Source: Duganella sp. Leaf126 (GTDB taxonomy: Bacteria > Pseudomonadota > Gammaproteobacteria > Burkholderiales > Burkholderiaceae_D). From it: a DNA stretch of 64,000 nt. Below, piece by piece: positions 53,470 through 61,634 of this stretch. Each line of letters begins with the position of its first letter. Position 1 is the first letter of the stretch. The notes under the pieces were generated by a model. It ran no database searches, was not told the DNA's origin, and was given only the letters and a program-made list of their open reading frames with translations. The translations under genes were made by a program, and so were the position numbers. Where the stretch lies: assembly GCF_001423125.1 (NCBI RefSeq), contig NZ_LMNW01000031.1:120528-184527 (forward strand). Reading direction: 5' to 3'.

Positions 53470-54423
53470 ATGAGCACTCCCCTGTCCCCGGACACCCTGC
53501 AAAAATTCATTTTCGACAATGCTGCCGTGCGCGGCCAGTTCATCGACATTTCCGCCACCTGGCGCGAGGTGCTGGCGCGCCACGACTATCCGGCACCGGT
53601 CAAGAAGCTGCTGGGCCAGATGGTGAGCGCGGCAGCGCTGCTGTCCGCCAACCTCAAGTTCAACGGTTCGATCGTCATGCAGATCCATGGTGACGGTCCG
53701 GTGCGCCTGCTGGTGGTCGAATGCGACGCCGACCTGCGCCTGCGCGCCACCGCCAAGCTGGCGCCGGACGCCGCGATCGCCGACGACGCCTCGCTGGCGT
53801 CGCTGCTCAACGCCGGCGGCCAGGGCCGCTTCGTGATCACGCTCGATCCGGCCGACAAGGTGCCGGGCCAGCAGCCGTACCAGGGCATCGTGCCGCTCGA
53901 CGGCGAGGACGTGGCGACCGTCATCGAAAACTACATGATGCGCTCGGAACAGCTCGACACCAAGTTGTGGCTGGCCACCGACGACACCACGGCGCGCGGC
54001 CTGCTGCTGCAAAAGCTGCCCGACCACGGCGGCAAGGCGGGTGCGCAGCCGCTGTCGGCCGACGAGGCGCTGGAAACCTGGAATCGCGCGGTGATGCTGG
54101 GCGGCACGCTGAAGGAACAGGAAATGCTGGAAACCACGATCGACGTGCTGATGCAGCGCCTGTTCTGGGAAGAGACGATCCGCGTGTTCGAGCCGCTCAC
54201 GCCTTCATTCCACTGCAACTGCACGCGCGAAAAGGTGGGCAATATGCTCAAGATGCTGGGCCAGCAGGAAATCGAGAGCGTGGTGGCCGAGCAGGGCCAC
54301 GTCGGCGTGAACTGCGACTTCTGCGGCCAGTACTACGAGTACGACAAGGTGGACGTGGCCCAGCTGTTCGCCACCGATGCGCCCGTGGAAACGCTGCTGC
54401 CACCGGGCGACGCCAAGCACTGA
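53470..54423 (+). CDS. hslO: Redox-regulated chaperone Hsp33 (317 aa)
   Basis: Hsp33 is a holdase switched on by oxidative unfolding. The N-terminal domain includes LSANLKFNGSIVMQIHGDGP and the linker leads to the zinc centre with C-x-C (SFHCNCTREK) and C-x-x-C (VNCDFCGQYY). All four cysteines are present. Length is normal. Its stop codon touches the stop codon of the converging transporter gene with no base between them. Confidence 0.97.
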   Translation: MSTPLSPDTLQKFIFDNAAVRGQFIDISATWREVLARHDYPAPVKKLLGQMVSAAALLSANLKFNGSIVMQIHGDGPVRLLVVECDADLRLRATAKLAPDAAIADDASLASLLNAGGQGRFVITLDPADKVPGQQPYQGIVPLDGEDVATVIENYMMRSEQLDTKLWLATDDTTARGLLLQKLPDHGGKAGAQPLSADEALETWNRAVMLGGTLKEQEMLETTIDVLMQRLFWEETIRVFEPLTPSFHCNCTREKVGNMLKMLGQQEIESVVAEQGHVGVNCDFCGQYYEYDKVDVAQLFATDAPVETLLPPGDAKH

Positions 54424-55413
54424 TCAGGTCAGCGCGGCCGTCTCTTGCTTGTCGGCCGCGCTGGCATAACGCTGGGCCAGCACCGCGCACACCATCAGCT
54501 GCAGCTGGTGGAACAACATCAGCGGCAACACCACCGCGCCCAGCGCACCTCCCGCAAACAGGACTTTTGCCATCGGCACGCCGCTGGCCAGGCTTTTTTT
54601 CGAGCCGCAAAACACGATCGCAATGCGGTCTTCGCGGCTGAAACCCAGCTTGTTGCTGGTCTTGGCGGCAACCACCATCACCAGCGCCAGCAGCACCGCG
54701 TCGATCACCAGCAGCCCGGCCAGCGAGCGGCCCGAGACCTGGTGCCACAAGCCCTGCCCCACCGCCTCGCTGAACGCCGTGTACACCACCAGCAAAATCG
54801 AGCCCTGGTCCACCAGCCGCGTCACCGCCTTGTTGCGCTCGACCCAGGCGCCGATCCAGCGCCGCGCCACCTGGCCGGCAATGAACGGCAGCAGCAGCTG
54901 GGTGGCGATCTGCACGAACGATTCGAGCGAGGACCCGCCCTGCATCTTTGCCGACGTCAGCAGCCCGACCAGCAGCGGCGTGATGAATATCCCCAGCAAA
55001 TTCGAGGCCGACGCGCTGCAGATGGCGGCCGGCACATTGCCGCGCGCGGCGGCCGTGAACGCGATCGACGACTGCACGGTCGATGGCAGCATGCACAGGA
55101 ACAGGATGCCCAGGTACAGATCGGGCGTGACCAGCCGTTCGAGCAGCGGCCGCAAGCCCAGGCCCAGCAGCGGGAACAGTGCGAACGTGCACAGCAGCAC
55201 CAGCAGGTGCAAGCGCCAGTGCGTGATGCCGGCCACCACCGCCTCGCGCGACAGCTTGGCGCCGTGAAGAAAGAACAGCAGGCACACGGCCACGTGGGTA
55301 ATGTGGTCGAACACCACGGCGGCCTGGCCGGTACAGGGGAACAGGCTGGCGGCGCCGACCGTGACGATCATGGCCAGCGTAAAGTTATCGGGTAAGAGTT
55401 TCGGTCGAGCCAT
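54424..55413 (-). CDS. Bile acid:sodium symporter family transporter (329 aa)
   Basis: This is a polytopic inner-membrane protein with about nine to ten segments of the SBF-like (YfeH) branch. Recognisable parts are FFLHGAKLSREAV, LCMLPSTVQSSIAFTAA (typical proline-containing crossing) and VFCGSKKSLASGVPMAK, the second crossing motif. The substrate is unknown; organic anions are likely by family. AGGTAA before ATG 55413 supports the start; nine extra codons are open upstream. It follows a small lipoprotein gene by four bases. Confidence 0.9.
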   Translation of the reverse strand: MARPKLLPDNFTLAMIVTVGAASLFPCTGQAAVVFDHITHVAVCLLFFLHGAKLSREAVVAGITHWRLHLLVLLCTFALFPLLGLGLRPLLERLVTPDLYLGILFLCMLPSTVQSSIAFTAAARGNVPAAICSASASNLLGIFITPLLVGLLTSAKMQGGSSLESFVQIATQLLLPFIAGQVARRWIGAWVERNKAVTRLVDQGSILLVVYTAFSEAVGQGLWHQVSGRSLAGLLVIDAVLLALVMVVAAKTSNKLGFSREDRIAIVFCGSKKSLASGVPMAKVLFAGGALGAVVLPLMLFHQLQLMVCAVLAQRYASAADKQETAALT

Positions 55414-55417
55414 TGGG

Positions 55418-55738
55418 TTACCTGGAACATGTGATTGCAAGAATGTCGATGCCGCCGACGACGCGGACCGACGCGGCGCTGCGCACCAGGTCCACCCGCT
55501 CGATGCAGGTCCCGCGCAGCAGGCTTTCCTGGCTGCGCGTACAGACCGTGAGCGTGCCGGCGCTGCTGCTCTGGCAGTCGAACTGCTCGGCGCGCATGCG
55601 CACCAGCGCCTCGTCGAGCGTCATGCCGGGTGCGATGGTCGAGGTGACGAAGTTGCCCAGCTGGCCCTGGTTGGCGACATAGCAGCCGGCGAGGGGCAGC
55701 GCCAGCGCCATGGCGGCGAGTATGGCGGGGATGCGCAT
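55418..55738 (-). CDS. Small lipoprotein of unknown function (106 aa)
   Basis: Signal peptide with lipobox LAGC (MRIPAILAAMALALPLAGCY). The mature part has a SmpA/BamE-like segment (TIAPGMTLDEALVRMRA) and four more cysteines that could form two disulfides (DCQSS, VCTRS, GTCIER, ITCSR). Start 55738 is chosen for the signal peptide. Only four bases separate it from the transporter gene, so the two are co-transcribed. Confidence 0.82.
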   Translation of the reverse strand: MRIPAILAAMALALPLAGCYVANQGQLGNFVTSTIAPGMTLDEALVRMRAEQFDCQSSSAGTLTVCTRSQESLLRGTCIERVDLVRSAASVRVVGGIDILAITCSR

Positions 55739-55803
55739 GGTGTGATTCCTGGTTATTTCCATCGGGCACAGTGTACCAGCCCGGCCGTCCGCCAGCCATC
55801 GGG

Positions 55804-55843
55804 CTGTCACGGCGCCGTCACCGAGCCGTCATCAGCTTGTCAC
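55804..55843 (+). promoter_or_regulatory. PhoB box array (four half-sites, 11-bp period)
   Basis: Half-sites CTGTCAC (55804-55810), CCGTCAC (55815-55821), CCGTCAT (55826-55832) and TTGTCAC (55837-55843) are separated by exactly four bases each. This is the Pho box pattern (CTGTCAT, four bases, CTGTCAT) in two full copies. TATCAT at 55854-55859 is a fitting -10, ten bases after the last half-site. Activation by phosphorylated PhoB under phosphate starvation is expected for the two genes downstream. Confidence 0.92.
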
Positions 55844-55900
55844 ACTGCCTCCCTATCATGCGCCACGTTGTGATTCACTTAATCTGGCTACAAGGCAAAA

Positions 55901-58315
55901 ATGAACAAGAAATCAGTTGCAGTGCGCTCGGTGTGCTTCCTGGCCCTGGGTCTTCCGATGCTGGCCATGGCCGCCAACGTGGCGGCCGCCGTGGCCGCGA
56001 TGGCCGATGTGGCCGAGGTGGCAGCGCCAGCCGCCGCTGCGGCCGACGCCGCCACTGTCGGCGCTGCCGGCGCCCCGATCGCCACCGTCGAAGTGGCCAG
56101 CCGCAAGACCCGTTCCTCGGTCGAGATGAGCAAGAGCGACATGCAGAAAATCCTGCCGGGCATCAACCCGCTGAAAGCACTGCAAACCCTGCCCGGCGTC
56201 AGCTTCCAGACCGCCGACCCGTGGGGCAACAACGAGCAGAACCAGTCGCTGTTCATCCACGGCTTCAGCGGTCCGCAGCTCGGCTACACGCTCGACGGCG
56301 TGCCGCTCGGCGACCAGCAGTACGGCAACTACAACGGCCTGTCGCCGCAGCGCGCGATCACCAGCGAAAACGTCGGCAGCGTGATCCTGTCGTCGGGCGC
56401 CGGCGACCTGGCCACCGCTTCCACCAGCAACCTGGGCGGCACCATCGAGACCTTCTCGAGCGACCCGGGCCAGGCGCGCAACCTGGCCGTGCAGCAGACC
56501 GTGGGCAGCCACACCACGTCGCGCACCTTCGTGCGCTACGATACCGGCGCCTTCGGCGACGGCAGCAGCGCCTACCTCTCGGCGCTGCACCACGAACAAA
56601 AGGCGTGGGACTTCGATGCGCGCCAGGGGGGCGACCAGTTCAATGCCAAGTACGTCAACCAGAGCAACCTGGGCAAGCTGACGCTGTTCCTCAACTACTC
56701 GGACAAGATCGAGCCGAACGAGGACAGCACCGTGCGCTCGGCCAGCGAAAAATACCAGCCGTACACGCGGCCGTTCATGTACCCGAACTTCCAGCAGGCG
56801 CTCAACTACCTGTCGGCCACCGGCGCCACGCCTGCAGCCGACGGCAACAACTACCGCAATTATTACGGCGACGCCCAGCGCACCGACTACCTGACCTACG
56901 CCAAGTTCGACCTCAACGTCAGCGACAACACCACCTGGTCCAACCAGGTCTACTACCACAACGACGATGGCGTCGGCGTGGTGGCCGGTCCGATCGGCGT
57001 GGCCGGCCTGCCGGGCCTGTTCTCGGTGTACTTCCCGGGCCAGGACTTGAAACAGGTGTTCGGCGGCTCCGGTTACGCCACCCGCACCACCGAGTACAAG
57101 ATCAACCGCGCCGGCTGGCTGTCCACCGTGCGCAGCGAGATCGGCGACCACAAGCTGCAGGCCGGCCTGTGGTTCGAGCACAACCGCTCGCAGGCGTACC
57201 GCCGCTGGTACGCGTTCGACGTCAACAATCCGAGCTCGCCGTACGACCGTCCCAGCAATCCCCTGATTACCCAGTACGGCAGCGAGATCGACAACAAGGT
57301 CGTGCAGCTGCACGTGCAGGACGAATGGCGCGTGCGCGACGACATCGCGCTGCAGGCCGGCGTCAAGTCGAGCCTGCAGTTTGCTGACGGCCAGTTCCCC
57401 GTGCAGCCGAAGCTGGGCGCCATCGCCAACGGCTCCACTGCCCTGCCGGTGGGCAAGATCGACACCAAGAAATGGCTGCTGCCGCAAGTCGGTGCGCGCT
57501 GGGACATCACGCCGCACGACCAGCTGTTCGTCAACGTGCAGAAAAACATGCGCCAGTTCGTCACTTACGGCGGCGGCGGCGCCTCGCCGTGGAGCCTGGC
57601 CAGCCAGCCGGCGTTCGACCTGTTCCGCGACACGGCCAAGCCGGAAACCTCGATCACGTATGAAACGGGCCTGCGCACCAGCCACACGCTGAACTGGGGC
57701 GCGCTCTCGGCTTTCGACGGCCAGGTCAACCTGTACCACGTCGACTTCAAGAACCGCCTGCTGACCATCAGCCCGACGCCGGTGATCACGTCCATCATCG
57801 GCGGCAACCCGGTGCTGGCCAACGTCGGCAGCGTCAAGACCGACGGCGTCGACCTGTCCGGTACGCTGCATTTCGGCCGTGGCTTCTCGTTCTACAACGC
57901 GCTGTCGTACAACCGTGCCGAGTACCAGGACAATTACAACAACGGCGCCGCCGTGGTGCAGACTGCCGGCAAGAACATTCCTGGCAGCCCGGAATGGATG
58001 AACAAGTTCGTCGCCACCGCCACCGTGGCCGACACCGAGTTCCAGCTGATCGGCGACTACGTCGGCAAACGCTACGCCACCTACACCAACGACCTGTCGG
58101 TGAACAGCTACTTCCTGATGAGCCTGGGCATATCGGGCAAGCTGCCCTTCCTGAACGGCAGCTGGATTCGGAACGCGCGCTACCGCGTCAACATCAGCAA
58201 CCTGGCCGACAAGAAGGGCGACCTCAACGTGGTAGTCGGCGCCGCCAGCGGCACGTACAATACCTTCCCGATCGCCCCGCGCCAGGGTTTCCTGACTTTG
58301 ATGGCAGACTTCTGA
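55901..58315 (+). CDS. TonB-dependent receptor under PhoB control (804 aa)
   Basis: Signal peptide (about 1-24), an Ala-rich linker, a TonB-box-like segment (IATVEVASRK), a plug (about 70-190; HGFSGPQLGYTLDGVPLG) and a barrel ending in LTLMADF. The substrate is unknown. The PhoB box upstream and the glycerophosphodiesterase gene that starts inside its stop codon suggest import of a phosphorus compound such as glycerophosphodiesters or a phospholipid head group. AAGG lies shortly before ATG 55901. Because no other gene fits between promoter and receptor, it is the first gene of the operon. Confidence 0.92.
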   Translation: MNKKSVAVRSVCFLALGLPMLAMAANVAAAVAAMADVAEVAAPAAAAADAATVGAAGAPIATVEVASRKTRSSVEMSKSDMQKILPGINPLKALQTLPGVSFQTADPWGNNEQNQSLFIHGFSGPQLGYTLDGVPLGDQQYGNYNGLSPQRAITSENVGSVILSSGAGDLATASTSNLGGTIETFSSDPGQARNLAVQQTVGSHTTSRTFVRYDTGAFGDGSSAYLSALHHEQKAWDFDARQGGDQFNAKYVNQSNLGKLTLFLNYSDKIEPNEDSTVRSASEKYQPYTRPFMYPNFQQALNYLSATGATPAADGNNYRNYYGDAQRTDYLTYAKFDLNVSDNTTWSNQVYYHNDDGVGVVAGPIGVAGLPGLFSVYFPGQDLKQVFGGSGYATRTTEYKINRAGWLSTVRSEIGDHKLQAGLWFEHNRSQAYRRWYAFDVNNPSSPYDRPSNPLITQYGSEIDNKVVQLHVQDEWRVRDDIALQAGVKSSLQFADGQFPVQPKLGAIANGSTALPVGKIDTKKWLLPQVGARWDITPHDQLFVNVQKNMRQFVTYGGGGASPWSLASQPAFDLFRDTAKPETSITYETGLRTSHTLNWGALSAFDGQVNLYHVDFKNRLLTISPTPVITSIIGGNPVLANVGSVKTDGVDLSGTLHFGRGFSFYNALSYNRAEYQDNYNNGAAVVQTAGKNIPGSPEWMNKFVATATVADTEFQLIGDYVGKRYATYTNDLSVNSYFLMSLGISGKLPFLNGSWIRNARYRVNISNLADKKGDLNVVVGAASGTYNTFPIAPRQGFLTLMADF

Positions 58316-59544
58316 TGACCACCCGAACTTTTGCAATGCCTGTGCCCATGCCACTACCGCGCAGCCTGTCGCGGCGCGGTTTCATCCGCACGGCAAGCGC
58401 TGCCGGCGCTTCGCTGCTGCTGCCGGCGTCGGTGCTGGCGGCGCCGGCAGCCGCCACGAATACCGTGGCCGGTGCTGTGGCCGGTGGCGACCAGTCCGGC
58501 ATGCCCGGGATCGCCGCAATCGGCACCGGTGTTCAGCCCAGGCCGCTGGTGTTCGGCCACCGCGGCGCCAGCGCGCTGCGTCCCGAGCACACGCTGGCGT
58601 CGTACGCCAAGGCCATCGTCGATGGCGCCGACTACGTCGAGCCGGACCTGTGCGCGACCAAGGACGGCGTGCTGGTGGCGCGCCACGAAGCGTTTCTCAG
58701 CGAGACCACCGACGTCGCCAGCCGCAAGGAGTTCGCCAGCCGCAAGACGCGCAAGACCATCGACGGCGACACCCACGAAGGCTGGTTCGTCGACGACTTT
58801 ACGCTGGCCGAACTGAAGACGCTGCGCGCGGTCGAGCGCATTCCCCAGTACCGTCCCGGCAGCGCCGCCTACGACGGCATGTTCCAGGTGGTGACGTTCG
58901 AGGAAATCATCGACTTCGTCGCTGCCGCAGCAGCCGCGCACGGGCGCATCATCGGCATCGTGCCCGAGCTCAAGCACTCGACCTATTTCGCCAGCGTCGG
59001 TCTGCCGCTCGAAGAACGCTTCCTGTCCATCATCGCTGCCCACGACTACACGCGCCGCAACCCGCTGGAAATCCAGTCGTTCGAAGTGGCCAACCTGAAA
59101 GCCCTGCGCGCCAGGCTCGGCAGCCGCGCCAATTTGCGCCTGATGCAGCTGGTCATCACCGACAAGGTGCGGCCGATGGACGTGGCGGCAGCCGGCGGCA
59201 CGCTGACCTTCGCCGAGATGTGCACGCCGGCCGGCCTGCGCGACATCGCCCGGTACGCCGACGTGGTGGCGCCACCGACCCGCGCCATCATCCCGCTGAA
59301 AAAAGACGGCAGCCTGGCGGCGCCGAGCTCGCTCGTCGAGGACGCCCACCGGGCCGGCCTGCGCGTCGAACCGTGGACCTTCCGCCCGGAAAACCATTTC
59401 CTCGCCGCCGACTTCCGCAACGGCCCCGACACGGCCCGCAACGAAGCCGGCTCTATCGCCGAAATAAAACGCTACCTCGCCACCGGCATCGACGGCTTCT
59501 TCACCGACGACCCGGCTTTGGGACGCAAAGCCCTCGCTGGCTGA
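58315..59544 (+). CDS. glpQ: Tat-exported glycerophosphodiester phosphodiesterase (409 aa)
   Basis: Cleaves glycerophosphodiesters to an alcohol and glycerol-3-phosphate. A twin-arginine signal (SRRGFIRTASAAG) points to Tat export to the periplasm. GDPD motifs are VFGHRGASALRPEHT (catalytic His and Glu), DYVEPDLCATKDG and VARHEAFLS (second His), and IGIVPELKHSTYF. The start at 58315 overlaps the receptor stop in TGATG, so the two are translationally coupled. Family length (about 360-400) fits. The gene symbol follows the periplasmic E. coli enzyme; Tat export and PhoB control differ from that. Confidence 0.93.
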   Translation: MTTRTFAMPVPMPLPRSLSRRGFIRTASAAGASLLLPASVLAAPAAATNTVAGAVAGGDQSGMPGIAAIGTGVQPRPLVFGHRGASALRPEHTLASYAKAIVDGADYVEPDLCATKDGVLVARHEAFLSETTDVASRKEFASRKTRKTIDGDTHEGWFVDDFTLAELKTLRAVERIPQYRPGSAAYDGMFQVVTFEEIIDFVAAAAAAHGRIIGIVPELKHSTYFASVGLPLEERFLSIIAAHDYTRRNPLEIQSFEVANLKALRARLGSRANLRLMQLVITDKVRPMDVAAAGGTLTFAEMCTPAGLRDIARYADVVAPPTRAIIPLKKDGSLAAPSSLVEDAHRAGLRVEPWTFRPENHFLAADFRNGPDTARNEAGSIAEIKRYLATGIDGFFTDDPALGRKALAG

Positions 59545-59651
59545 CCGCTGCCTTAGATACCTGGTTTGCTGTGGCGACTGGCGTGCCACCGGGCCAGGAT
59601 CTCGACGCGTACCAGAGACCTGACCACTGCTGATTGATGTATTGATTATCG

Positions 59652-60410
59652 CTATGACGTCTGCCTCGCCAGCGCCGCCTTCACCGCCGGCAGATGGCGC
59701 TCGCTCACCGGCAGCAACTGGCCGCAGCGCAGCGCCACCACGTAGCTGCCTTCCTGCACCTGGCGCAACGCCAGCACCTCGCTGCGGCGGACCAGGATGC
59801 GGCGGTGGAGGTGCAGGAAGATGGCCGGATCGAGATAACGCATCAGCTCGGTCAAGGTGGTCCGGTGCAGCAGCACGCGCTGCGCCAGATGCAGTTCGAC
59901 GTAATTGCCTGCCGTTTCCATCCACCGTACCTCGTCGAGCGCCACCCGGTCCATGCGCCCGACCGAACGCACGATCAGCTCGGTCCAGTAACCGGGGGCA
60001 GGGTCGGTGAACTGGCGCAGCGCGCGGGCATAGGTGGCGCGCTGGTCCAGCACCGCGCGGGCCCGCTCGAGCGCCTGGTGCAGGCGGCGGTCATCGACCG
60101 GTTTGACCAGGTAGTCGAGCGCGTGAACGTCGAACGCATCGAGCGCATGATCGCGCCGGGCGGTAACGAACACGATCAGCGGTGGTGCAGCCTGCAAGCT
60201 CAGCGTGCGCGCCAGGGCAAGGCCCGACTCGCCCGGCATCTGCACATCGAGCAGCAGCAAGTCCACCTGGTGTGCGGACAGGAAGGCGCGCGCGCTGGCG
60301 GCGCTGGGACACTCGGCTGCCACCGTCCAATCGGGCAAGGCCGCCAGCGCCAGCCTGAGGTTGATGCGTGCATGCGCTTCGTCATCGACGATCACTACCT
60401 GGAATGCCAT
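59652..60410 (-). CDS. LytTR-family response regulator (252 aa)
   Basis: Receiver domain (about 1-120) with phospho-acceptor Asp55 (LLLLDVQMPGESG) and Lys in DYLVKPVDD, then a LytTR DNA-binding domain (about 150-250; VRWMETAGNYVELHLA, LHRRILVRRSEV). Start 60410 overlaps the kinase stop in TGATG; a start six codons earlier (60428) is less likely. It is the partner of the kinase encoded upstream. LytTR regulators bind pairs of short direct repeats; I did not identify such repeats before the neighbouring receptor. Confidence 0.93.
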   Translation of the reverse strand: MAFQVVIVDDEAHARINLRLALAALPDWTVAAECPSAASARAFLSAHQVDLLLLDVQMPGESGLALARTLSLQAAPPLIVFVTARRDHALDAFDVHALDYLVKPVDDRRLHQALERARAVLDQRATYARALRQFTDPAPGYWTELIVRSVGRMDRVALDEVRWMETAGNYVELHLAQRVLLHRTTLTELMRYLDPAIFLHLHRRILVRRSEVLALRQVQEGSYVVALRCGQLLPVSERHLPAVKAALARQTS

Positions 60411-61486
60411 CAGTGCGCCGCCGTCCATGGCAAGCGCAGCAAGGCCACGAAGCGGCCATCGGTCTGCGCTGTCGTCAGCGACGCCAGCTTGCCGTACGCC
60501 AGGTCGAGGCGGGCGCGCATGCCGCGCAAGCCGATGCCCAGCCCTGCGGCAGGCGCCTCCTGCGGATGGACGCCATTATCGACCTGCACCAGCAGGAAGG
60601 CGCCGTCGCGGCGGAATGTGACGCCGATGTCGCTGCTGCCGGCGTGGCATTCGAGGTCGTGGCGCAGCGCGTTTTCCACCAGCGGCTGCAACAACATCGG
60701 GGGACAGTCACAATCGTCGTCGAGCAGCCCGGCGCCGTCGATCCGCACCTGCAGGCGCGGGCCGAACCGCAATTGCTGCAGGTCCAGGTAGCCGCGCACG
60801 AATTGCCATTCTTCGCGCAGGCTGACGGTGTCGCGTGTGCTGTTGGACAGCGCGTAATGCAACAGGTCGGCAAGTCGCGCCAGGCCGTCGAGCGCCAGCG
60901 GCTTGTCGTCGGTACGCACCAGCGCGCCGATTGCGCTGAGGGTGTTGAACATGAAGTGCGGTTCCAGCTGGCCGCGCAGTGCGGCCAGGCGTTGCTGTTC
61001 CAGCGCCAGGCGCATGTCGGCCAGCTCGCGCGCCTGCCCCCGGCGCTGTTGCCACAGCCGGTGCGCCACCACCACGCCGAACGCCATGGTCAGCAGCACG
61101 AACACCACGAACCATTCGAACTTGTCCATCGCCACCCAGTAGTGCCAGGCGTTGGCCAGGCCCGGTTCGAGACCGACCTTGAAGCAGCGCCGGTACGCCA
61201 GTCCCAGCATGGCCAGCGGCCAGCTCATCGCGATGAACAGAAGGTAGCCGGCAGCGATGCGCGCCGGCGTGGCAAGCCAACCGGGATGGCGCCGGTACGC
61301 CAGATCGGCCGCATAGCCGAGCAGCATCATCACCAGGTAACCGCACCACCAGCCCACGGTCATCAGCCAGAAGCTGCGATGGTCGCCGTGGCGCGTGCCG
61401 TCCAGGTAAGTACCGATGCCGGCGACGGCGCACAGCACCGTCCACAGCAGCAGATGAATGATAAGCGTGCGCAACCAGGCTGGCAT
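60410..61486 (-). CDS. LytS-type sensor histidine kinase (358 aa)
   Basis: Five or so membrane segments (about 8-150), then a short coiled coil and a kinase core of the His_kinase (PF06580) type: LRGQLEPHFMFNTLSA with the phospho-acceptor His, N-box PLVENALRHDLE, and GLGIGLRGMRARL. No extracytoplasmic sensor domain of size is present, so the signal is likely sensed in the membrane. Start 61486 (MPAWLRTLII) begins the first membrane segment; the open frame reaching 61795 enters the divergent gene and is not credible. Confidence 0.92.
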   Translation of the reverse strand: MPAWLRTLIIHLLLWTVLCAVAGIGTYLDGTRHGDHRSFWLMTVGWWCGYLVMMLLGYAADLAYRRHPGWLATPARIAAGYLLFIAMSWPLAMLGLAYRRCFKVGLEPGLANAWHYWVAMDKFEWFVVFVLLTMAFGVVVAHRLWQQRRGQARELADMRLALEQQRLAALRGQLEPHFMFNTLSAIGALVRTDDKPLALDGLARLADLLHYALSNSTRDTVSLREEWQFVRGYLDLQQLRFGPRLQVRIDGAGLLDDDCDCPPMLLQPLVENALRHDLECHAGSSDIGVTFRRDGAFLLVQVDNGVHPQEAPAAGLGIGLRGMRARLDLAYGKLASLTTAQTDGRFVALLRLPWTAAH

Positions 61487-61634
61487 AGGGATCGATGCTT
61501 GAGTAAGGAGGTAAGAAAAAAGTATAGCAGCCGGGCGCCGGCCTTCGTCCCTGAAACGGCGGCGTTCGTCACACACGGGACCAGTGCTGGCAGGCAGCGC
61601 GCTAGGCTGGCGACTTTCCCGCTTCCGGTATCCC

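Noticed and set aside
55913-58354. 813-codon open frame on the minus strand
   Set aside because: Antisense shadow of the PhoB-controlled receptor.
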